64,000 bases of DNA. Origin: Leptospira ilyithenensis. Its GTDB lineage: Bacteria; Spirochaetota; Leptospiria; Leptospirales; Leptospiraceae. Location: the NCBI RefSeq assembly GCF_004771005.1, contig NZ_RQHV01000029.1, positions 40,326 to 104,325 on the forward strand, in the 5' to 3' direction. A model generated the notes under the pieces. The model had not been told where the DNA came from, did not search any database, and saw only the letters and a list, made by a program, of their open reading frames with translations. Positions 1 through 9,064 of the stretch are shown here, one piece after another (position 1 is the first letter of the stretch; every line of letters starts with the position of its first letter). Position numbers and translations under genes: made by a program.

Positions 1-1250
1 ACTCTGTACCCCATGCTCAGAATCATTCGAGTCACTTGGTTTTTAAATTGAGTACCTGTCATGGCGATAAACTTTTCGAATTTGTCTTTGCCCACCATGT
101 CCAATTTACCAGCGAGTTTTTTCCCGCTTTCATCCACAAGACCCTTAAGATTAAAGGGTTTGGAAGATCTCATCCCGCTCAACTCAAAATAACGCGAGTT
201 AGGAAAGAAACTAACAGAAAGAAGACTTAATTCCTTGGGAAGATCATATTCACTGGAAAGCGAATCCAGATTTCCTACTCCTCTTTCCAATTTGTATTTG
301 AGATTGGCAAGTGCAATGACCTCCGGATCATCCATCCTTTCGCTTTCTGCTTCGATTAAAAATTCCGCAATCTCATCATAACGACCCATATAAACGGAAA
401 CCATGGAAAAATGAATACTGCTCTCTATTGTTTCACTCGTCCAACCATTCAACCTTGCCATCTCCATACATAGGCGCGCATATTTCAAAGCATCCGGAAA
501 ATTCTGTTGGAGGATTGCTTCCGTCATCAAAAATTGAAATATCGTATAACGGACATATTCGTCTTCGATCTGGTCCGCTATGGCAGTTCCGATTTTTACG
601 GCCTCCTTGTGTTTGTTTTCCCGAGAAAGAGAAAGTGCGTATAAAAATCCGGACACCGGTGATTTTTCCAGATCATATGCTTTTTCAAAATACCCTCTTT
701 CTTTCCCGGCTCCGGTCACACCGGAGATCACACCTTTTGCAATAAAATAGAGAGAGGAATTCATCTTTTCTTCGGGCAGTCTGGAGAAGAAATGATCCGC
801 GATTTTGAATTCTTTTTGTCCGAGTGCCATAAATCCCAGACGCATACATGCGACCGGATTGGATCTATCCGATTGCAAAGTATCAAGATAGTGAAAAAAG
901 GACTCTTCGAAATAGTCTTTATTATAATATATATCAGCGATTCGGTTCGAAACAGTAACCACATCGATTTCTTTCGTATAACGGTTATTTTTCTTTATGA
1001 TTTCAAGATGTTTCGCTTCATTCAACGGATCGTTTTCCATGGAATAAATTTTTGCCATCACAAAATGGCCGTATGGGTTTTGATGGTCTTCTTCCAATCT
1101 TTCGCGCACCATTGCACGGGCGTCCAGATAGTTTCCGAGCGCAGCAAGACCGAGCGCCTTACTATAGCTGTCCCTTTTCTGTGTAATGATAAAACTAAGC
1201 AAAAATCCAAGTAGGATGACTGCCGTACCAACAAAGATAAAAAATGCCAA
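1..1250 (-). CDS. TPR-like membrane-anchored protein, partial (C-terminus beyond window)
   Basis: An open frame of about 416 codons runs from a TTG start at 1250-1248 to the left edge without a stop, so the C-terminus is missing. An in-frame TAG at 1259-1257 and an AGGGAAG-like ribosome site just upstream support the TTG start. The protein opens with a transmembrane segment (about residues 4-22), then a long helical region with regularly spaced Ala/Leu/Tyr positions that reads like tetratricopeptide repeats. I recognise no enzyme motif. It is divergent from the ABC transporter genes, with under 100 bp between them, so the two units probably share a promoter region. A TPR scaffold at the inner membrane is inference from repeat texture. 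Confidence 0.75.
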   Translation of the reverse strand, partial: MAFFIFVGTAVILLGFLLSFIITQKRDSYSKALGLAALGNYLDARAMVRERLEEDHQNPYGHFVMAKIYSMENDPLNEAKHLEIIKKNNRYTKEIDVVTVSNRIADIYYNKDYFEESFFHYLDTLQSDRSNPVACMRLGFMALGQKEFKIADHFFSRLPEEKMNSSLYFIAKGVISGVTGAGKERGYFEKAYDLEKSPVSGFLYALSLSRENKHKEAVKIGTAIADQIEDEYVRYTIFQFLMTEAILQQNFPDALKYARLCMEMARLNGWTSETIESSIHFSMVSVYMGRYDEIAEFLIEAESERMDDPEVIALANLKYKLERGVGNLDSLSSEYDLPKELSLLSVSFFPNSRYFELSGMRSSKPFNLKGLVDESGKKLAGKLDMVGKDKFEKFIAMTGTQFKNQVTRMILSMGYR

Positions 1251-1319
1251 ATTCGCCTACTTCCCTTGGTTCTATTTAATGTTGGAAAAAATCGCCAACA
1301 GGACAATTATGACTCTATC

Positions 1320-1850
1320 GTGACGCCACTTTCGTATTTTTCGTTTGCCTGGAGGATTCTCCTCCGAGACCGCCTCTACTCGATTGCCTACGGTAGCGTG
1401 GCATCGGTGCTGTTCCTTTTGTTTTTTATCTCCGTGCGTCTTCATTTCCATCTTTTTGGAAGTATCTCTCTATCTAGTATCGTTTCCTTTGAGCAAAGTC
1501 CGCAAATTCTTTTTTACACAAGTTTGAGTTCGATTGCTAGCCTCTTTTTCTTTCATACCCTCCATAGAATTGGGGATATCGGAGTTATGATGGCCGTTGG
1601 TGGAAACAGAATCGGCTGCATCTGGCTGCATACTTTGGCTCTTTTTTGTTTATTTCTACCGAGTGCGGTTTTAGGCGTGGTTTCCAGCTATTTTTTAATC
1701 GATTTGAATCCTACTCATTTGGGTAAGGAGGCTTTGGCATTTTTTTCAGGATTTGCCTTTCTCATCCTATTCGGTTTTCTGATTTCCATACCCACCGTCG
1801 GTCTTACTACTTTCACAGATCCTTATAAATCCATTCGGAGACAAAAATAA
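1320..1850 (+). CDS. FtsX-like ABC transporter permease (short)
   Basis: A hydrophobic protein of about 176 residues with roughly four membrane segments, placed directly before an ABC ATPase whose ATG overlaps its stop (TAATG at 1848-1852). The tail ends in a short charged segment like FtsX/LolE-type permeases. An ATG at 1266 would add 18 residues but has no ribosome site and nearly abuts the divergent gene; the GTG at 1320 gives a more natural N-terminus ([18 protein letters not shown]), though its ribosome site is also weak. At under 200 residues it is much shorter than normal LolC/MacB permeases and lacks a large periplasmic domain, so it may dimerise. Substrate unknown. Confidence 0.7.
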   Translation: MTPLSYFSFAWRILLRDRLYSIAYGSVASVLFLLFFISVRLHFHLFGSISLSSIVSFEQSPQILFYTSLSSIASLFFFHTLHRIGDIGVMMAVGGNRIGCIWLHTLALFCLFLPSAVLGVVSSYFLIDLNPTHLGKEALAFFSGFAFLILFGFLISIPTVGLTTFTDPYKSIRRQK

Positions 1851-2521
1851 TGTTACTCCGGGTCCACAATCTGGTAAAAAGATACACTGAAGATGCTGCC
1901 GTACAATCCGTATCCTTCGACGTAAACCAAGGGGATTATGTTGCCATCATCGGTCCTTCCGGTTCGGGAAAAACAACCCTTCTCTCTCTACTGACAGGAA
2001 TGTTATCTCCTACGGAGGGAGACATACTCTACGACAACCGCCGACTCAGTTCTCTGAACCAAAGAGAGCTTGCGGAAATCAGAGCGCGTGATTTCGGTTT
2101 GGTTTTCCAGTTTTCAGAACTTGTGGGAAACCTTAACATTCGGGAAAATATACTTCTTCCGGGACTATTCACCCGCAAGTTCTCAAATGCCGAATACCAA
2201 AGAAAATGCGACTATCTCCTGGGTCATTTGAAACTGGAATCCATTCAACATATGATTCCCCGCGAGCTCTCAGGAGGCCAGATCCAAAAAACGGCAATCG
2301 CCCGTGCACTCATCAATGAGCCTTCGATTCTTTTGGCGGATGAACCGTCGGGAGATTTGGATCCTGAAAACAGTTATCTCGTACAACTTCTGCTAAACGA
2401 ATTTAACAAAAAAAACCTATCCATCATTCTTGTAACTCATGATATGAAATTGGCCTTTGATGCACAGACGATCTATGAAATGAAGTCGGGAAAATTCGAT
2501 CGGGTAATCAAAGGAAAATGA
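1850..2521 (+). CDS. ABC transporter ATP-binding protein (LolD/MacB/FtsE type)
   Basis: This 223-residue protein is a complete nucleotide-binding domain: Walker [10 protein letters not shown] at 35-43, signature LSGGQ at 140-144, Walker B ILLADE at about 160-165, D-loop SGDLD, and the switch histidine in VTHD near 197. Length and motifs fit the LolD/FtsE/MacB group, which drives extrusion of lipoproteins or amphiphiles from the inner membrane. It overlaps the stop of the permease upstream and overlaps the ROK kinase start by 4 bp, so the genes are translationally coupled. Which substrate this pair handles cannot be told from the sequence. Confidence 0.92.
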   Translation: MLLRVHNLVKRYTEDAAVQSVSFDVNQGDYVAIIGPSGSGKTTLLSLLTGMLSPTEGDILYDNRRLSSLNQRELAEIRARDFGLVFQFSELVGNLNIRENILLPGLFTRKFSNAEYQRKCDYLLGHLKLESIQHMIPRELSGGQIQKTAIARALINEPSILLADEPSGDLDPENSYLVQLLLNEFNKKNLSIILVTHDMKLAFDAQTIYEMKSGKFDRVIKGK

Positions 2522-3435
2522 AAGAAGACCTGGCCGTCGGCGTGGATATTGGAGGCGGCTCTGTCAAAGCCGGCTTATTCAATCTGCTTGGTGAAGAATT
2601 GGACAAATCGGTTTTACAAACCAACGGAGAATTGTCCAATTCCCGATTTTTAGAAATCGTTCAAAATACGATCAGCCCACTTCTCAGTAAAAAAAATATT
2701 ATCGGAATCGGGATAGGTTCACCCGGTCCTTTGGACTCTGAAACGGGACATTTGCTCTCCAGCGCCAATTTTCCCTTACTGAAAAACGTACCTATTTCCA
2801 AAACAATCCGGGACAGATTTTCCCTACCAGTTTATTACGAGAACGATGCCAACTGCGCGGCATTAGGTGAATCTTGCTTCGGTGAAGCAAAATCCTACAA
2901 ATCATTGCTTGTACTTACCTTGGGAACCGGAATCGGCGGGGGTTTTGTGGAAAAAGGAAAACTGTTTTCAGGATACAAAGGAAACGGAATAGAAATCGGT
3001 CATATGACATCGGTTATAAACGGTGCAATCTGCGGTTGCGGACAAAAAGGCTGTGTGGAAAGTTATTTTTCCACTAGAGGATTTACCAATCGTTATGCGG
3101 AAAAAACAAATCTCCGCCTAACGAATGCCGCGGATTTTTTCGGGTTGGTAAAAGCGGGAGACAAAGACGCAAAAGAAATCTTGGACTTCGGCACTTTGTG
3201 CCTTGCTGAAACCGTTCGAAATGCCGTACACTTGCTCAACCCGGAAGGGGTAGTGTTTGTGGGGGGAATTACCGAATCCTGGGATCAATTCGGCGAAGAC
3301 CTTTCCCGCAGGATCAGGGAAAAGATCTTTCCGGTTCTAAACGAAAGACTGAAAATAAAACAGGGAAAGAACTTGGCGGGCAGTCTTGGCGCAGCTAGTT
3401 TAGTTTTTTCCCATGCAACCGGAGGTTTTGAATGA
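2518..3435 (+). CDS. ROK family sugar kinase (glucokinase-like)
   Basis: This 305-residue protein has the N-terminal phosphate-binding motif DIGGGS (10-15), the sugar-binding ENDAN motif (108-112), a conserved His near 162 and the ROK zinc motif [10 protein letters not shown] (172-181). ROK kinases phosphorylate glucose, N-acetylmannosamine or related sugars with ATP; those without a DNA-binding N-terminus, as here, are enzymes rather than repressors. It overlaps the ABC ATPase and the HIT gene by 4 bp each, so it is translated as part of that operon. Glucokinase is the commonest function for this architecture, but sugar specificity is not visible. Confidence 0.9.
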   Translation: MKEDLAVGVDIGGGSVKAGLFNLLGEELDKSVLQTNGELSNSRFLEIVQNTISPLLSKKNIIGIGIGSPGPLDSETGHLLSSANFPLLKNVPISKTIRDRFSLPVYYENDANCAALGESCFGEAKSYKSLLVLTLGTGIGGGFVEKGKLFSGYKGNGIEIGHMTSVINGAICGCGQKGCVESYFSTRGFTNRYAEKTNLRLTNAADFFGLVKAGDKDAKEILDFGTLCLAETVRNAVHLLNPEGVVFVGGITESWDQFGEDLSRRIREKIFPVLNERLKIKQGKNLAGSLGAASLVFSHATGGFE

Positions 3436-3779
3436 GCGGTCGTTGTATTTTTTGTAAAATCGTAGACGGCCAAATTCCTGCAAAAATCGAATACCAGGAT
3501 GATGATATTTTAGTATTTCATGATATTACACCGCAGGCACCTCTGCATCTGCTGATAATACCAAAGAAACATATAACAAACTTAAATGAAATAAGAGAAG
3601 ATAATGCCGATATCATCACTAAAATCTTCACACATATTCCGAAACTCGCATTCCAATTCGGAATCAACGAAAAAGGTTACAGAATAGTAAACAACTGCGG
3701 AAGAGATGGCGGACAAACGGTATTTCATCTGCATTTTCATTTGTTAGGTGGCAGAAATTTGACCTGGCCGCCCGGATAA
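3432..3779 (+). CDS. HIT family nucleotide hydrolase (HINT-like)
   Basis: A 115-residue histidine-triad protein of usual HINT length. It has a zinc-type pair Cys5 and Cys8 (CIFC), the motif PLHLLIIPKKHI near 37-48 and the active triad HLHFH at 99-103. HINT proteins hydrolyse phosphoramidate bonds such as AMP-lysine in the cytoplasm. Its ATG overlaps the stop of the ROK kinase gene (ATGA), so it belongs to that operon. The physiological substrate in spirochaetes is not known. Confidence 0.93.
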   Translation: MSGRCIFCKIVDGQIPAKIEYQDDDILVFHDITPQAPLHLLIIPKKHITNLNEIREDNADIITKIFTHIPKLAFQFGINEKGYRIVNNCGRDGGQTVFHLHFHLLGGRNLTWPPG

Positions 3780-3821
3780 AAACAAGATTTGATTATTTAA
3801 TATACAATAGGAAAAGGATTT

Positions 3822-4787
3822 ATGAAAAAATGGATTTTAGGTGCGACTGTTTCTGGGATCGCAATTTTTTTTCTTCTTAAAAATTTCGATCTAAAGGAAT
3901 TTGAAAGGATCAAAGGAAATATTCGATGGGAATACTTTGTGCTTCTTATATTTACCAATCTTTGGTCCTTTATTCCCTTTTCACTACGTTGGTATTTTCT
4001 CCTGGATAAAAAGATCAGTCTCGGAGCCGCTTATGTTTCTTCCATCACCGGTGTAGGACTCAATATGGTGCTACCTGCTCGCGGTGGTGATGTGGTAAGA
4101 TTACTTATCAATAAAAAAGATTCCGGGTTACCTTTACCCAATTTGGTCTCCAAATTATTTTTAGAAAAGGTAATGGATTTGGGAACTGTTGTGATCATTG
4201 GAGCGGCAGCTCTTATCTTTTTAGGTCTGGGTGAATCGAAAAATCTAAGTCTGATTTTAATCTCGGGGTCCGTAATCGTAATTATGATATTGGCTCTCTT
4301 CGCATTACGTTTGTTTTTGGAGCCTATACGCAATCTTTTCAGAAAATTGTTTTCCTTAGTCAACAAACAGGATCTATACGAAACAAAACTGGACCACCAT
4401 TTGGTAGAATTCAGTGATTTTTTAAGAGGAGACAAACTCATCAAACCTCTTTTGTTTTGTTTTCCTACCTGGATTTTAGGTTATGCTGTCAACTATTGGG
4501 TCATAGGAAAATTGATCGGAATCGATTTCACGACTTTAGAATGTCTTCTATTTATTTTCGTAGGCGCTATGGGTGTTGCGATTCCATCCGCTCCCTCAGG
4601 AATCGGAGTTTTCCATGCATCTATGATTTCGGGATTTATTCTATTAGGAAGAGATCCGGGCGAGGGCTTTGTCTATGCCACTGTGGCGCATTTAACACAG
4701 TTTGTACTACTTACCATACTCGCCCTAGTTCTTTATTTTGTTTGGACGTTTAATTCAAAAGATAACAAAAACTATCCCAAGGCTTGA
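3822..4787 (+). CDS. Flippase-like membrane protein (AglD2/UPF0104, LPG-synthase TM family)
   Basis: A 321-residue multi-spanning membrane protein starting with a short Lys-rich N-terminus and a transmembrane helix, with a good ribosome site (AAAAGGA, 3 nt before ATG). It carries the family's [21 protein letters not shown] segment near 80-96 and the [17 protein letters not shown] segment near 258-270, both typical of the lysylphosphatidylglycerol synthase transmembrane / UPF0104 family. Members are thought to flip lipids or lipid-linked sugars. It lies 42 bp after the HIT gene and may be in the same transcript. It overlaps the convergent VOC gene by 16 bp. Confidence 0.85.
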   Translation: MKKWILGATVSGIAIFFLLKNFDLKEFERIKGNIRWEYFVLLIFTNLWSFIPFSLRWYFLLDKKISLGAAYVSSITGVGLNMVLPARGGDVVRLLINKKDSGLPLPNLVSKLFLEKVMDLGTVVIIGAAALIFLGLGESKNLSLILISGSVIVIMILALFALRLFLEPIRNLFRKLFSLVNKQDLYETKLDHHLVEFSDFLRGDKLIKPLLFCFPTWILGYAVNYWVIGKLIGIDFTTLECLLFIFVGAMGVAIPSAPSGIGVFHASMISGFILLGRDPGEGFVYATVAHLTQFVLLTILALVLYFVWTFNSKDNKNYPKA

Positions 4788-5233
4788 ATCACATCGGCGG
4801 GAGCTTGGACCAATTCCACAAGTACTCCTTCACTTGATAAGGGGAACTCTTCGTTTCCCTTAGGATGGATGAAACATACATCAAATCCGCTCGCACCTTT
4901 GCGGATCCCTCCGGGAGTAAAACGGACTCCTTGAGAGCTGAGCCATTCCACTGCTTTTGCAAGATCATCAATCCAAAGACCGATATGATTGAGTTTAGGA
5001 TCATGAACCTTGGGGCTTTTGTTCGGGTCGATCGGTTGCATCAAGTCAATTTCAACTTTATAAGGACCCTTACCCATGGAAAGAATGTCTTCATTCACAT
5101 TTTCTTTTTCACTTTGGTATTCCGAAACTTTGTTAAGTCCCATAATTTCTACCCAAAACTTGGAAAGTTTTTCTTTTGATTCCCCGCCGATTGCTATTTG
5201 TTGAATGCCCAACACTTTGAAAGGTCTGCTCAC
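4772..5233 (-). CDS. VOC family (glyoxalase-like) protein
   Basis: This 153-residue protein has two beta-alpha-beta-beta-beta modules typical of the vicinal oxygen chelate fold: a first half beginning IQQIAIGG and a second containing [18 protein letters not shown] and a terminal VLVELVQAP strand with the likely metal-binding Glu. Length and layout fit lactoylglutathione lyase or methylmalonyl-CoA epimerase relatives. Neighbouring acyl-CoA genes on the same strand make a role in CoA-ester metabolism possible, but this is inference. The 3' end overlaps the convergent flippase-like gene by 16 bp. Confidence 0.85.
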   Translation of the reverse strand: MSRPFKVLGIQQIAIGGESKEKLSKFWVEIMGLNKVSEYQSEKENVNEDILSMGKGPYKVEIDLMQPIDPNKSPKVHDPKLNHIGLWIDDLAKAVEWLSSQGVRFTPGGIRKGASGFDVCFIHPKGNEEFPLSSEGVLVELVQAPADVIQALG

Positions 5234-5395
5234 GTATTAATCCTGATGGTCCCGCTCAAGGGAGATTTGATTATCTTGCACTTTGTATTTTCCAAAATAA
5301 TACTTTTTTCAATTTCAAAGAACCTCAGATTTTTTGCTACTGCAAATTCATTAATGTAAGAACGACCATATTCGAAATCAAACCATCCGTACGCC

Positions 5396-5433
5396 TTATA
5401 AGTAATATCGTGCTTACATGATATTACTTATAA
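5396..5433. terminator. Perfect 14-bp inverted repeat, possible terminator
   Basis: TTATAAGTAATATC (5396-5409) and its exact complement GATATTACTTATAA (5420-5433) flank a 10-nt loop. The repeat ends at the stop codon of the minus-strand AhpD-like gene. The stem is AT-rich and no U-tract follows on the minus strand, so it may slow RNA decay or act as a weak terminator rather than a classical intrinsic terminator. Confidence 0.5.
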
Positions 5434-5805
5434 TCATTGTTCATCTAAATCCATTACAATTTTTTTTTCAAACCAAGATCCATTTCCGGTCTGATAAAAG
5501 ATACCATCATCGCTTAGGCTTTCATTAGGATGTTCGTTTTTAATATCCTCAATTTCCTGCAATGCCAGTCCCATTATTTCAGAAATTGTACATATATGCA
5601 GATTGAACTCATATTCGTTTCTTGTTCTAACGCAAGTACGCAGAATCAATATTTCCCGGATTCGTGGCGGAATGACTTTTCTATCCATGAGTCCGGTTGG
5701 TTTTATAAAACCCATATCAATCATATCGATAAACAAAGATTCATTTCGGGCAACACTCCTATATAAGTTTGGAGCGGGAGTTCTTGGTTTATCATTTTTT
5801 ACCAT
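5434..5805 (-). CDS. Carboxymuconolactone decarboxylase (AhpD-like) family protein, short
   Basis: The first 85 or so of 123 residues match the CMD/AhpD-like fold: NLYRSVARNESL, then PPRIREILILRTCVRTRNEYEFNLH, where family members usually have RELVILR...EYEW.QH. Members act as small alkylhydroperoxidase-like or decarboxylase enzymes. After about residue 90 the usual family helix is replaced by an unfamiliar tail ending in LDEQ, and typical proteins are near 150-190 residues, so it may be truncated by an old frameshift. Only 4 bp separate it from the crotonase gene upstream on the same strand, so the two are co-transcribed. Confidence 0.7.
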   Translation of the reverse strand: MVKNDKPRTPAPNLYRSVARNESLFIDMIDMGFIKPTGLMDRKVIPPRIREILILRTCVRTRNEYEFNLHICTISEIMGLALQEIEDIKNEHPNESLSDDGIFYQTGNGSWFEKKIVMDLDEQ

Positions 5806-5809
5806 AGAC

Positions 5810-6604
5810 TTATTTTCCTATATATACAGGTTTTCTTTTCTCAATGAAAGAATTTACTCCTTCTTTTCCATCTTCAGTTTGCATCAACCGGAGAGCGGTA
5901 GGAGTCAGGTCTTTTATAGCCTCCCGTTGCCCTTCTATGAAGTATTTTTGAGAATTTGCAATCACTGCTTGAACGGCAAGCGGAGCTTGAAGAGCAATTT
6001 TTCCTGCAAACTCTAGTGCACGGTTTAATAATTCTTTTTTTTGCACGACCTCTTGTATGATTCCCATTTTCAAAGCTTCTTCGGTTCCGAAATCATCTCC
6101 AGTTAAAAGATAACGCATGGAATTTCCCCATCCTGCCGTTCTTAAAAATCGAAAGGTTGCTCCGCCGAAAGGTAAAATCCCTCTAGTTACTTCCATTTGT
6201 GAAAATCTGGTTTTTTCAGCTGCGATAGCAATGTCGGATGCAAGTATGAGTTCGATTCCCAGTGTGAAACAAAATCCATGGACAGCGCATATTATAGGTT
6301 TTGTCCGAGTCCTTGATGAAAAACCCACTCCCAGCGGATCTACATTGTTTGCCGCAAAGCGCAAGCCCCCTTGTTCCACCAGGGCTTTACTAACGCTATG
6401 CAATTCCAAACCAAAAGTAAAGTGCATACCATTTGCATAAAGTACAGCGCATCTGGAAGTGGAATCATCTTCATACTCGGTAAAAGCATCGCTCAATTGA
6501 TGAATCATCTCCATATTAACCGCATTCCGTTCTTCGGGCCTGTTCAAACATATTAGAAAGATATGATCTCTCTTTTCCGTTGTAATAAATCGGTTATTTG
6601 ACAT
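5810..6604 (-). CDS. Enoyl-CoA hydratase/isomerase (crotonase) family protein
   Basis: A 264-residue crotonase. It has the N-terminal NRPEERNAVNMEM segment, the first oxyanion-hole strand GMHFTFGLEL and the second CFTLGIELILASDIAIAAE, followed by ILPFGGAT and the C-terminal helices. These enzymes hydrate or isomerise enoyl-CoA esters in fatty-acid degradation; leptospires grow on long-chain fatty acids through beta-oxidation. A strong ribosome site (GGAAGGAG) precedes ATG at 6604. The promoter region upstream carries two near-palindromic 18-bp sites, so a TetR-type repressor probably controls this gene and the CMD gene after it. Confidence 0.9.
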   Translation of the reverse strand: MSNNRFITTEKRDHIFLICLNRPEERNAVNMEMIHQLSDAFTEYEDDSTSRCAVLYANGMHFTFGLELHSVSKALVEQGGLRFAANNVDPLGVGFSSRTRTKPIICAVHGFCFTLGIELILASDIAIAAEKTRFSQMEVTRGILPFGGATFRFLRTAGWGNSMRYLLTGDDFGTEEALKMGIIQEVVQKKELLNRALEFAGKIALQAPLAVQAVIANSQKYFIEGQREAIKDLTPTALRLMQTEDGKEGVNSFIEKRKPVYIGK

Positions 6605-6642
6605 TTGACCTACTCCTTCCTTATACTAATTGCCTCTATCAG

Positions 6643-6698
6643 GTAGACCAATTGGTATACATTTTTTAAGACTAGGCAAAGTAGACCGATATGTCTAC
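6643..6698. promoter_or_regulatory. Two TetR-type operators upstream of the crotonase operon
   Basis: GTAGACCAATTGGTATAC (6643-6660) and GTAGACCGATATGTCTAC (6681-6698) share the arms GTAGAC...GTCTAC around a 6-bp centre, with centres 38 bp apart. They lie 39-94 bp before the crotonase start codon. The half-site TAGACC is typical of TetR-family operators. No TetR gene lies in this window. Confidence 0.6.
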
Positions 6699-6997
6699 AA
6701 ATTAAAAAAAATAGAAACATGAAAAATAAACAGAATTCATAATCTCCGCCAATGAGGAGAAGATATAACAGAACTGACCTATTTCTTTGTAATTACTTAA
6801 TTAAAATGATGTTTCGTATAAACTCACTCGTTTCTATTATAATGATTTTAGGATTTTCCTTACGCGGTGTATGTTTGACAATTGGAATCATCTTCTTTAT
6901 ACATTTTCCTGAAACGTTATTTTTACTATCATTTCTACTTGCTTTTTGCTTCCATATTCGTCATTTTCTCCTACGATGCCACTGATATCCTGGCAGT

Positions 6998-7171
6998 GTC
7001 TATCAGGGAAATGTAAAACTGTGGAAGCTTATTAAAGATAATCGTCATATAGATTTTATAGAGAGAAAATTTAAAGAATTGTCCGAAACGTCGAGATTGG
7101 GAGTTAATTTTCTCCAAATGACGTATATTTTGAGTTATGCGGCAATTTGGTGCTTCGGAGGTGAATGGTAA
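6998..7171 (+). pseudogene. Remnant of an unrecognised membrane-associated gene
   Basis: The plus strand here reads as a plausible protein C-terminus (WKLIKDNRHIDFIERKFKEL and onward, ending FGGEW and TAA at 7169-7171) but an in-frame TGA lies just upstream and no start is available. In a neighbouring frame the preceding bases read FASIFVIFSYDATDILAVSI, also protein-like and hydrophobic, as if one or two frameshifts had broken a gene with a membrane segment. I do not recognise the family. The region 6605-7240 otherwise holds only the operators described above and no other gene that I can support. Confidence 0.35.
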
Positions 7172-7240
7172 AATTACGCCACTTAAAATCATTAGATTCA
7201 ATTATTACGTATTAGAAAAAAAATTAAAAGGAGTCGACTC

Positions 7241-7702
7241 ATGTCTAAAATTACACCCTTCCTCATGTTTAATGATCAACTTGAGACTGCAATAGAGTTC
7301 TATACTTCAACGTTCCCTGATTCAGAAATAAAAAACATTGCTCGCACTGGCAACGATGGTCCAATTACCTCAGCCGAATTCGTTATCGGCGGTCAATTTT
7401 TTATGGGATACAACGGCGGTTCATATTTCGAGTTTTCAAATGGTTTTTCGCTTTTTGTTGACTGTGGGAATCAAGAAGAGGTCGACGAATTTTGGAATAA
7501 GCTTATCAGCGCGGGTGCAAAACCACTCCAGTGTGGCTGGATTACTGATCAATTCGGTATAACTTGGCAAATCGTACCTAGACGTTTTATGGAACTTATT
7601 AACGATCCCAATCCGAAAAAAGTAAAAGCTGTAATGGATGCCATGATGGAAATGGTAAAACTTGAGGTTGCTACACTTGAAAAAGCTTATAATGAGGCTT
7701 AA
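7241..7702 (+). CDS. VOC family protein (PhnB / 3-demethylubiquinone methyltransferase-like)
   Basis: A 153-residue protein with a strong ribosome site (AAAGGAG) before ATG. It matches the PhnB-like VOC group: ITPFLMFNDQLETAIEFYTSTFPDSEI at the N-terminus, then the FVIGGQFFMGYNGG strand pair, and the second module ending DQFGITWQIVPRRFMELI. Family members are small dimeric proteins often found as single mobile genes; the enzyme reaction is generally unknown. It stands alone in an AT-rich accessory stretch, without an operon partner. Confidence 0.9.
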   Translation: MSKITPFLMFNDQLETAIEFYTSTFPDSEIKNIARTGNDGPITSAEFVIGGQFFMGYNGGSYFEFSNGFSLFVDCGNQEEVDEFWNKLISAGAKPLQCGWITDQFGITWQIVPRRFMELINDPNPKKVKAVMDAMMEMVKLEVATLEKAYNEA

Positions 7703-8032
7703 GTAGTTTCGATAACTACAGCCCAGTCGATGAATCAGTGACCTATTATGAGTTTGGCCTGTGGCTTTGGATAATTTCAGAACCTAACTTTTCAAAAGAC
7801 TTCCTCAAATCCGTCTCCGTTAGGGTAATAATGCGATGTAATTCAAAACACAGACCAAACTACAGCTAACCACTGCATGCAGGCTCAGCTACGACCAACG
7901 TCGGTAAGGCTAGTTCGTTAAGTGTCATGACACCAAAATATTATTAAAAACAATAGTAGGGATAAAATGATTCTGCTAAATTTTTTGTTAAAAAATTCCA
8001 ATGTAAATATCTGAGTTAAAGAGATCAAACCT
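7703..8032. other. 330-bp gap without a gene; possible attC-like segment
   Basis: No convincing reading frame was found on either strand. At 7864-7923 AGCTAAC and GTTAAGT stand about 60 bp apart, close to the RYYYAAC / GTTRRRY ends of integron attC sites, with one mismatch. The internal pairing is poor, so this is only a weak resemblance. Confidence 0.3.
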
Positions 8033-8602
8033 ATGTACATTAAAATTTTCACAATGCTTTCGCTTATTTCAACATTCAGTTGTAGCTCCCTAAATCGAAG
8101 AACAATAACTGCTGCGGATTTATTAGGTGTTAATGATCCTATTAAATTCGATAATTCATTGTTTTTTCTTGTTTGGGCAGCCAAGCCCCAACCAAATTAT
8201 ACAAAGCAAGAATATCTGCCTAAGGGTGAAACTTTAGATAGATATTCCAGAATGATACTAATTGAAAATTTCAATGGGAAAATAACTCCAGAAAATGCCG
8301 TCGCTTCAAAAGTTAATGAACTACAACAAAGGAAATCATTTGATCCGACTGTAAATTTTGAAATAATTAAATCTGAATCTACAAGCGAATATGCAATAGA
8401 TTTTATTATATGGTCTGAAAAACAAAATATTGTAGAATGGAATATATACAGGTATCGTCCTACAAAGAGTGGAATTGCTTTATTTGGACTAAGCTTGCGA
8501 GCTTACGATTATGATCAAAAAAAATTTCTTTCTAATCTGCGTTTTACGAGAATCAAATATATTGTAGAATTTTCTAAATCTGAGTTTCCAATTATTAATT
8601 AA
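8033..8602 (+). CDS. Putative lipoprotein of unknown function
   Basis: A 189-residue protein with an N-terminal signal peptide and a lipobox-like LISTFSC ending at about Cys17, so it is probably lipidated. The mature part is rich in Lys, Asn, Ile and Tyr and alternates charged and hydrophobic stretches like a beta-rich domain; I recognise no family. It is AT-rich compared with the housekeeping genes in this window, which suits the surrounding accessory stretch. No operon partners are apparent. Confidence 0.7.
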   Translation: MYIKIFTMLSLISTFSCSSLNRRTITAADLLGVNDPIKFDNSLFFLVWAAKPQPNYTKQEYLPKGETLDRYSRMILIENFNGKITPENAVASKVNELQQRKSFDPTVNFEIIKSESTSEYAIDFIIWSEKQNIVEWNIYRYRPTKSGIALFGLSLRAYDYDQKKFLSNLRFTRIKYIVEFSKSEFPIIN

Positions 8603-8744
8603 AATTATTATGGAAAATAAGGAATGATAGTCTTTCAAACCGTGAATAAATTTGTTTTTTACTGTGGGGGTTATTAATAAGGTGTTTTCATCAATATCGT
8701 TCCGAAAGCGAAGTATTTATTATACTTAAGGAATTAAGTTAATT

Positions 8745-9053
8745 ATGAAATACATCGCATTGCTCAGAGGAATAAATGTTGGAGGAAATCGAAAAGTCGA
8801 AATGAAAAAACTAAGGAACCTTTTTGAGTCCCTTGGATACATAAACGTTTCAACGTATATCAATTCAGGGAATGTTATTTTTGAATCAGAATATATTGAT
8901 GTTCGTTATATCAAAGGTGCTATCTACTGGAATGTTAAAAGAGAAAATATTTACAAAAGCCATCTGGCCAAAGTAATTAGTCATAAATTTTACAAGTCCA
9001 TGACTATAAGAAATGTTAATACTGCGAGATTCCTGGCAGGGAATAAAAAGTAA
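8745..9053 (+). pseudogene. DUF1697 family gene with internal deletion
   Basis: The first 48 residues are a textbook DUF1697 N-terminus ([19 protein letters not shown], then [20 protein letters not shown]). The last 45 match the family's C-terminus ([20 protein letters not shown], then [14 protein letters not shown]). A normal member is about 175-185 residues; this one is 102, so roughly 80 central residues are gone while the reading frame is preserved. The product is unlikely to fold normally. The RidA gene follows 11 bp downstream. Confidence 0.75.
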
Positions 9054-9064
9054 GAGGCGATCAA

